A DNA stretch of 64,000 nt from JBBARC01 sp040400005 (lineage in GTDB: Bacteria > Pseudomonadota > Alphaproteobacteria > Acetobacterales > Acetobacteraceae), in contig JBBARC010000003.1 in the NCBI GenBank assembly GCA_040400005.1, positions 1 to 64,000 on the forward strand. Direction: 5' to 3'. The notes beneath the pieces are model-generated. The model worked only from the letters and a program-made list of their open reading frames with translations. It was not told the origin of the DNA and ran no database searches. The position numbers and the translations under genes are program-made. This document shows, one piece after another, positions 60,010 to 64,000 of the stretch. Every line of letters begins with the position of its first letter. The stretch's first letter is position 1.

Positions 60010-60027
60010 CCGTAAGCTGACTAGAAC

Positions 60028-60039
60028 TTGCGATTTGCG
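60028..60039. promoter_or_regulatory. TTGCAA-type site (degenerate), unknown-deacetylase promoter
   Basis: TTGCGATTTGCG resembles TTGCAA-W-TTGCAA with A-to-G changes in both halves, about 20 bp upstream of the -24 element. Confidence 0.35.
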
Positions 60040-60046
60040 GGGCGTT

Positions 60047-60096
60047 TTGCGCGGCAGCCTTTGCGCGGCAGCCTTTGCGCGGCAGCCTTTGCGCGA
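60047..60096. repeat. 14-bp tandem repeat after the wzy stop
   Basis: TTGCGCGGCAGCCT occurs three times perfectly and once in part, ending 4 bases before the wzy stop codon (60101-60103). Period and placement echo the 14-bp array at the end of the permease-kinase gene. Confidence 0.8.
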
Positions 60097-60100
60097 TCAC

Positions 60101-61561
60101 CTACACATGCGCCGTTGCGCCATCGGCCATGGCGGGGTTAGCGGCAATGTAACGGCCCACCGCCACTGCCAGGCTGAGCAAAATATATAGCGGCCAAGTG
60201 AACGCCTGGGTGAGGAACGATCCGCTGACCACAAACCCCGCCATGCCGGCGACAATCGCCTGTGCCATACCGTAGGCCGCCGGATTGTAAGCATCCCCCA
60301 AGGCCTGCGGCGAGAGCAATTTCATACTGCGCGCCGCCAGGCGCAAGGTTTTAACGATCATCGCGACAAACATAAAAAAACCTGGAAAGCCACTTTCCGC
60401 CAGCACCGCAAACCAGGTGCTGTGCACCGCTTTAGCGAACCCTTCCCACCAATCCTGGTAATAATAGTAGTTCGAGATATAGCAGTTCAGCCCAACCCCG
60501 GTCAGCGGGCGGGCCAGCGCCATTCGCCATGCCGCCCCCCAGGCACGCAGGCGGCCTTCCGAGCTTTCATCCACCACCGCCCCTTCGGCAGCACCGCCTG
60601 AATGGCGCCCGCTGATGCCGGCCATGGCAAACAGCACTAATAGGCCAAGCACACCGATGGTGATCAACAGCGCTTTGTTCCTAATGCGTTGGGCGCCAAA
60701 AACCGCCGATACCGCAACCATGCCGAGCAAACCGCCGCGGCTTTGGGTATCCAGAATGGCAATAACAATGGTGATAATACCGGCAAGGCCTAGGCTGCGG
60801 TTGATCACCCCCATGCCACGGGTAAGTAATTGGGACATGGCAAAACTCAGCGGGAAAAGCAGCACCAGGGACAGGTCGTTCGGGTCGCCCAGCACCGAGC
60901 CTGTGCTGCGGCCTACGGTTACCCGCGAACCTTCGACCACTTCCAGCATGTGGCTGTGATTATAGATCGCGACTGATGCTATCAGCATACCCGAGAGGAT
61001 AAACGCGCGCGAGGCAAGCGCAAAATCCTGCGGCCGGCGGGCTAGGCTCGCGATAGCAAAAACCATGATCGCGATCTTGGAAAACGTATCTATCCAGTAG
61101 CCAAAAGCGACATCGCGGCCGGAGGCCACCAGGCAGCCAAAGGTGATCATAGCAAAGAAAATGCTGAACAACTTAAGTTCCGCGGTCCAGGCAATTTGCA
61201 TGCGTTTGGTGTACACTTGGCCACCCAGCACAGTCAGCGTGCCGATCGCCAGCATCTGTGGGATGTGCAACGGATTGAGTACCATAAAAGCTTCGTGGAT
61301 ACGAAAAAAGCTAAAGCAGATGAACACTAGGCACAGCACAAAGGGATTGTGGACCGCAAACAGCATGGCCAGCGGTAGTAGCGCCACGGCCAGCATCACC
61401 GCCGGATTGGGTAGCGCATAGGCCGCCGCCGCCGTGACTAGGCACGCGAGCAGCGCCATTGCAATTTGCAAGTGCTGGGCTGGTGGCCCCATAGGCCGCA
61501 CAGCGGCCCCGCCGTAGCCGGCAACGCCCTGATAATGTGCAGTGTTTCGAGACATTGGCAT
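60101..61561 (-). CDS. wzy: O-antigen ligase/polymerase-like protein (Wzy candidate)
   Basis: A 486-residue protein with about 10-12 helices and a large periplasmic loop, typical of the O-antigen ligase/Wzy superfamily. The C-terminal half shows GRLRAWGAAWRMALARPLTGVGLNCY and HSTWFAVLAESGFPGFFMFVAMI, the usual region of this group. As the only such protein in the locus it is the probable polymerase. ATG 61561 or 61555 is used; upstream open frame sequence overlaps the divergent glycosyltransferase gene. A sigma-54-like promoter precedes it. Confidence 0.8.
   Translation of the reverse strand: MPMSRNTAHYQGVAGYGGAAVRPMGPPAQHLQIAMALLACLVTAAAAYALPNPAVMLAVALLPLAMLFAVHNPFVLCLVFICFSFFRIHEAFMVLNPLHIPQMLAIGTLTVLGGQVYTKRMQIAWTAELKLFSIFFAMITFGCLVASGRDVAFGYWIDTFSKIAIMVFAIASLARRPQDFALASRAFILSGMLIASVAIYNHSHMLEVVEGSRVTVGRSTGSVLGDPNDLSLVLLFPLSFAMSQLLTRGMGVINRSLGLAGIITIVIAILDTQSRGGLLGMVAVSAVFGAQRIRNKALLITIGVLGLLVLFAMAGISGRHSGGAAEGAVVDESSEGRLRAWGAAWRMALARPLTGVGLNCYISNYYYYQDWWEGFAKAVHSTWFAVLAESGFPGFFMFVAMIVKTLRLAARSMKLLSPQALGDAYNPAAYGMAQAIVAGMAGFVVSGSFLTQAFTWPLYILLSLAVAVGRYIAANPAMADGATAHV
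61459..61471. promoter_or_regulatory. TTGCAA-W-TTGCAA site in the wzy coding sequence
   Basis: TTGCAATTTGCAA (perfect), inside the start of wzy and about 160 bp upstream of the GT2 -24 element, at a normal enhancer distance for that promoter. Confidence 0.45.
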
Positions 61562-61608
61562 AAGACCCGGGTTACTCGCGACGCGGCAGATTGCGCGTGC
61601 GAGGGTGA

Positions 61609-61620
61609 TTGCAAATTGCG
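61609..61620. promoter_or_regulatory. TTGCAA-W-TTGCAA site near the wzy/GT2 promoters
   Basis: TTGCAAATTGCG lies beside the overlapping divergent sigma-54-like promoters. Confidence 0.45.
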
Positions 61621-61628
61621 GGCCGGGC

Positions 61629-61656
61629 TGGCCTGGCATGTGCAACGACGCCGCCA
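61629..61656. promoter_or_regulatory. Overlapping divergent sigma-54 promoters (wzy and GT2)
   Basis: TGGCCTGGCATGTGCA on the plus strand (61629-61644) and TGGCGGCGTCGTTGCA on the minus strand (61641-61656) both give GG-N10-GC and share the TGCA at 61641-61644. They face the GT2 and wzy genes respectively. The two cannot easily be occupied together, which suggests competition or a switch. Confidence 0.55.
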
Positions 61657-61697
61657 TGCGCGGCACTAACGCCACGTCACCTACTGGAGACCGGCCG

Positions 61698-62627
61698 ATG
61701 CGCCCGACACCCGAGATCAGCGTTGTTATTCCCACCCGCAACTGCCTGCCCTGGCTGCCTGGCGCGATAGCATCGATTGGCGCAGGCAGCCGGATTGAAA
61801 TTATTGTGTTTGATGATGGCTCCGATGATGGCACCCAGGCTTGGCTTGCGGCGCAGGTTGCCCGCGACCCCCGGCTTGTGGTGTTGCGTGGCGATGGCAT
61901 TGGCCCGTCGATTGCGCGCAACCGGGCGATGGCGGCTGCGCGCGCGCCGCTGATTGCGCTGCTCGATGCGGACGATGAATGGTATCCCGGTAAGCTGGAC
62001 AAACAACTGGCCCTGCACCGTCAATTTCCCGAAATCGCGTTTTCGTTTACCGATTACCGGCACGTGACGATGGCAGGCGAGGATCGCGGCGGTTGCTTTG
62101 CCTACTGGCCACGGTTTCATGCCGATATCGCCGGCAAAACCGCAGGCTTTGTGCTCGGTGGCGATGCGATTGCGCAGATATTTGCGGAAAATATGGTGGG
62201 AACGTCAACGGTTATGATGCGCACCGATACGGTGCGCGCGCTGGGCGGATTTAGCACCGACCTGCCTTCATCTGAAGATTGGGAATTGTGGCTGCGCCTG
62301 GCGCGCCACGGCCAAGTTGGCTGTGTGCCAGAGATTTTAGCCGATTACCGCATACACCGGCCGGGTAACCTTACCCGCAATTTGCGCGCGCGCATGGCGG
62401 CTGTGGATTTGATCGCGCGCCGCTACCACCATGATGTGCTTAAATTTGGCACGTGGCCGGAAAACACCTTGCGTGCGCGGCTGATCGGCGGACATGCCGA
62501 CATTGCCTATGAAGAAGGCCAGCCGCTGCGCGCCGCCGCGTTGCGGGCGGCATCGTTGCTACGCGCCCCATCGCGCCGTGCAGCACTCGATTTTTGGGGA
62601 TCGGTGCGCGGATTACTGGCAGGCTGA
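61698..62627 (+). CDS. GT2 family glycosyltransferase
   Basis: A 309-residue GT-A transferase: ISVVIPTRNCLPWLPGAIASI, then the DDGSDDG motif, DADDEW for metal and donor, and SSEDWELWLRLARHG for the catalytic base region. It adds one sugar to the growing unit. ATG 61698 has GGAG 8 bases upstream; earlier in-frame starts lie before the predicted promoter. It is divergent from wzy and followed by the epimerase gene on the opposite strand. Confidence 0.85.
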   Translation: MRPTPEISVVIPTRNCLPWLPGAIASIGAGSRIEIIVFDDGSDDGTQAWLAAQVARDPRLVVLRGDGIGPSIARNRAMAAARAPLIALLDADDEWYPGKLDKQLALHRQFPEIAFSFTDYRHVTMAGEDRGGCFAYWPRFHADIAGKTAGFVLGGDAIAQIFAENMVGTSTVMMRTDTVRALGGFSTDLPSSEDWELWLRLARHGQVGCVPEILADYRIHRPGNLTRNLRARMAAVDLIARRYHHDVLKFGTWPENTLRARLIGGHADIAYEEGQPLRAAALRAASLLRAPSRRAALDFWGSVRGLLAG

Positions 62628-62788
62628 TGCCGGTTGCGGGCTGCGGCGCGCGGCGTTCGTCGCACACTCTGCGCGCCGCTTGTCTTTGGGCGATGAAATA
62701 CAAATCGCCACCAAGCCCTCCGCTTGGCGGCGCTTTCGGGTGGCCGGTGGGTGTGTTCGGATTAGGCGGCGATGCGCGTGGTCAACGG

Positions 62789-63703
62789 CTAATTGAGCAG
62801 GCGGGCGAGGCCTTCGCCTAGGGCGACCGTTGCGCGCAGGCCAAGTACCGCATGGCTAAAAGTGGGATCACCGATTGAAGTGTGGATATCGCCATCACGT
62901 TGCGGCTTATGCGCGATCAACGGATGTGTGCCCAAGATTGCCGCCATAACATGGGGCAAATCGCTGATGCGTGTGGCGGCACCCGTGCAGGCATTGAGCA
63001 CCAGCACCTGGGGCATTTCGCGGATTAACGTCATGGCAGCGGCAAGAAATCTGACGATGTCGGTGACAAAAACAAAATCACGGGTCTGCCCGCCATCACC
63101 ATAAATGGTCAGTGGCAAATCTTCGCGCATGCGGTTAGCAAAAATGGAAATCACCCCGCTATAGGGCGAGAAAGGATCCTGATGGGGCCCATAGACATTG
63201 AAAAACCGCATGCCAACACTGGGTAACCCGCTAGTAACGTGGGCCGCAGCGGCGTGCAGTTCGTTACCCAGCTTATCGGCACCATACGCACTACGCGGCG
63301 CACATAAGGCGGTTTCGGCGATCGGTGTTATGGTTTGTGTGCCGTAAACGGCGGCCGAGGAGGCGTAAACCACCGGCACATTGCCGGCGCTGCGGCACGC
63401 GTCAAACACCGTGATAGTGCCCGCCATGTTGGTGCGATGGGTTTCAAGCCAGGCTTCGGTGCAGCGGGCAACCGAGGCGATAGCGGCAAGGTGGAAACAG
63501 CCGGTAATGCCCTGCATGGCGCTCTGCATAAGCGCTGTATCGGCGATATCGCCACGTAAAAATTCGGCGCGCGTATTGAGATTTGTAAGCTTACCGGTAG
63601 AAAGATCGTCGATCACGCGCACGTGATGGCCGGCATTAAGTAAGGCATCGACCAGATGCGAGCCGATAAAACCGGCACCGCCGGTGACCAAAAAACGCGC
63701 CAT
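62789..63703 (-). CDS. NAD-dependent sugar epimerase/dehydratase (UDP-glucose 4-epimerase-like)
   Basis: A 304-residue SDR-extended protein. The NAD motif GGAGFIGSH is at residues 8-16, followed by DDLSTG. The catalytic pair is YGADK (Tyr/Lys) at about residue 140, and MRFFNVYGP marks the sugar-binding side. GalE-like enzymes convert UDP-sugars, such as UDP-Glc/UDP-Gal or N-acetyl forms, for the repeat unit. TGGAG precedes ATG 63703. An excellent sigma-54-like promoter lies about 40 bp upstream. Exact substrate unknown. Confidence 0.85.
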   Translation of the reverse strand: MARFLVTGGAGFIGSHLVDALLNAGHHVRVIDDLSTGKLTNLNTRAEFLRGDIADTALMQSAMQGITGCFHLAAIASVARCTEAWLETHRTNMAGTITVFDACRSAGNVPVVYASSAAVYGTQTITPIAETALCAPRSAYGADKLGNELHAAAAHVTSGLPSVGMRFFNVYGPHQDPFSPYSGVISIFANRMREDLPLTIYGDGGQTRDFVFVTDIVRFLAAAMTLIREMPQVLVLNACTGAATRISDLPHVMAAILGTHPLIAHKPQRDGDIHTSIGDPTFSHAVLGLRATVALGEGLARLLN

Positions 63704-63739
63704 GAAGGCTACTCCAAAAAACCCTATGGCACGCACTCG

Positions 63740-63754
63740 GCAAGACCTGTGCCA
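63740..63754 (-). promoter_or_regulatory. Sigma-54 promoter of the epimerase gene
   Basis: TGGCACAGGTCTTGC (minus strand) is almost consensus with GG-N10-GC. The start of transcription would be about 25 bp before the ATG. A TGCAAATTGCAA site (63939-63950) lies about 185 bp upstream. Confidence 0.8.
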
Positions 63755-63859
63755 GCAGGCGGCTAGTTCCCGGCGCGGAAAATTGGGCATGGCAGACGAT
63801 AAATTGGCTCAAAGGCACTCGATAATTGCGGAAATATTGCACGATGGAGGGTCGGTATA

Positions 63860-63979
63860 GTGATAAACCCTATAGTTTTCGCCATCGCGGCGGCTGTGGC
63901 GATTTGCCTGTGGTGCCGTCAGCGCTGGCAGGGTCGCATGCAAATTGCAATGCAATACGCGACGCAATCGGCCGTTTAG
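63860..63979 (+). CDS. Small 39-residue membrane protein (possible)
   Basis: A short frame starting with GTG after a strong GGAGG (63846-63850, 9 bases away). It encodes one hydrophobic helix (PIVFAIAAAVAICLW) followed by a basic, polar tail. Size and single helix fit small membrane proteins that regulate complexes. The TTGCAA-type site at 63939-63950 lies within it, so the region may instead be regulatory. Not recognised. Confidence 0.35.
   Translation: MINPIVFAIAAAVAICLWCRQRWQGRMQIAMQYATQSAV
63939..63950. promoter_or_regulatory. TTGCAA-W-TTGCAA site near the right window edge
   Basis: TGCAAATTGCAA, about 185 bp upstream of the epimerase -24 element. It may also control a gene beyond the window. 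Confidence 0.45.
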
Positions 63980-64000
63980 CCGATGGGGCGATCGCGGCCG

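Noticed and set aside
63726..63741. Plus-strand sigma-54-like match TGGCACGCACTCGGCA
   Set aside because: It has GG-N10-GC but faces only the doubtful 39-codon frame over 100 bp away and overlaps the better minus-strand promoter; it was not called.

Overview
The window is a GC-rich stretch of a bacterial chromosome, most likely from an alphaproteobacterium of the Rhodospirillales/Acetobacterales kind. This placement is an inference from the gene families present: an FlhF/FlhG pair, OpgC, paired transglutaminases with N-formylglutamate amidohydrolase, a Tdm/Tmm methylamine cluster and FAD-oxidase/DUF1365/CFA-type lipid genes. No rRNA, tRNA or CRISPR array was seen. Coding density is high and many genes overlap by 4 bp (ATGA/GTGA), so most of the content is in operons.

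Layout. 0-13.3 kb is housekeeping and accessory: a PEP-CTERM surface protein, glutamate dehydrogenase, a Nudix hydrolase, FlhF-FlhG, an OpgC/SGNH-like/MarC operon, an orphan DNA methyltransferase, a flavodoxin, an HD protein, two transglutaminases and N-formylglutamate amidohydrolase. 13.3-23.0 kb is a catabolic cluster for methylated amines: Tdm (TMAO demethylase), Tmm (trimethylamine monooxygenase), a GcvT-like protein, three dimethylamine-monooxygenase-type subunits and a permease with its own sigma-54 promoter. Together these would take trimethylamine to TMAO, dimethylamine and monomethylamine, passing C1 units to tetrahydrofolate. 23.0-28.7 kb is a fatty-acid/lipid modification cluster (two CFA-like methyltransferases, a DUF1295 reductase-like protein, an FAD oxidoreductase and DUF1365). 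A quinone oxidoreductase and an SDR follow.

30.8-36.4 kb holds two tandem hybrid histidine kinases; one carries a complete amino-acid-permease-like domain fused in front of its kinase core. 36.4-63.7 kb is a large Wzx/Wzy-type exopolysaccharide locus: a GT2-phosphoglycosyl transferase fusion, six further glycosyltransferase or modifying enzymes, Wzz, a Wzc-like ATPase, a multi-SLBB Wza, Wzx, Wzy, GlmS, an epimerase, a deacetylase, an acetyltransferase, and a regulatory set (STAS, HPt, sigma-54 activator).

The most interesting signal is regulatory. Sequences matching the sigma-54 -24/-12 promoter (TGGCAC-N5-TTGC type, GG-N10-GC) lie in front of at least six transcription units of the exopolysaccharide locus. 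Nearly all have a TTGCAA-W-TTGCAA-like site nearby, and the locus encodes its own sigma-54 activator with GAFTGA and Fis domains. This looks like a self-contained regulon whose operator can be proposed from the sequence. Other notable structure: a 192-bp MITE-like element with 19-bp inverted ends inserted into the loop of a dispersed A/T-rich palindrome, with a 6-bp target duplication (a second copy is cut by the left edge of the window); tandem repeats placed at gene ends; 13-bp iterated repeats in front of tdm; and a 31-codon upstream ORF coupled to the GT2 fusion gene.
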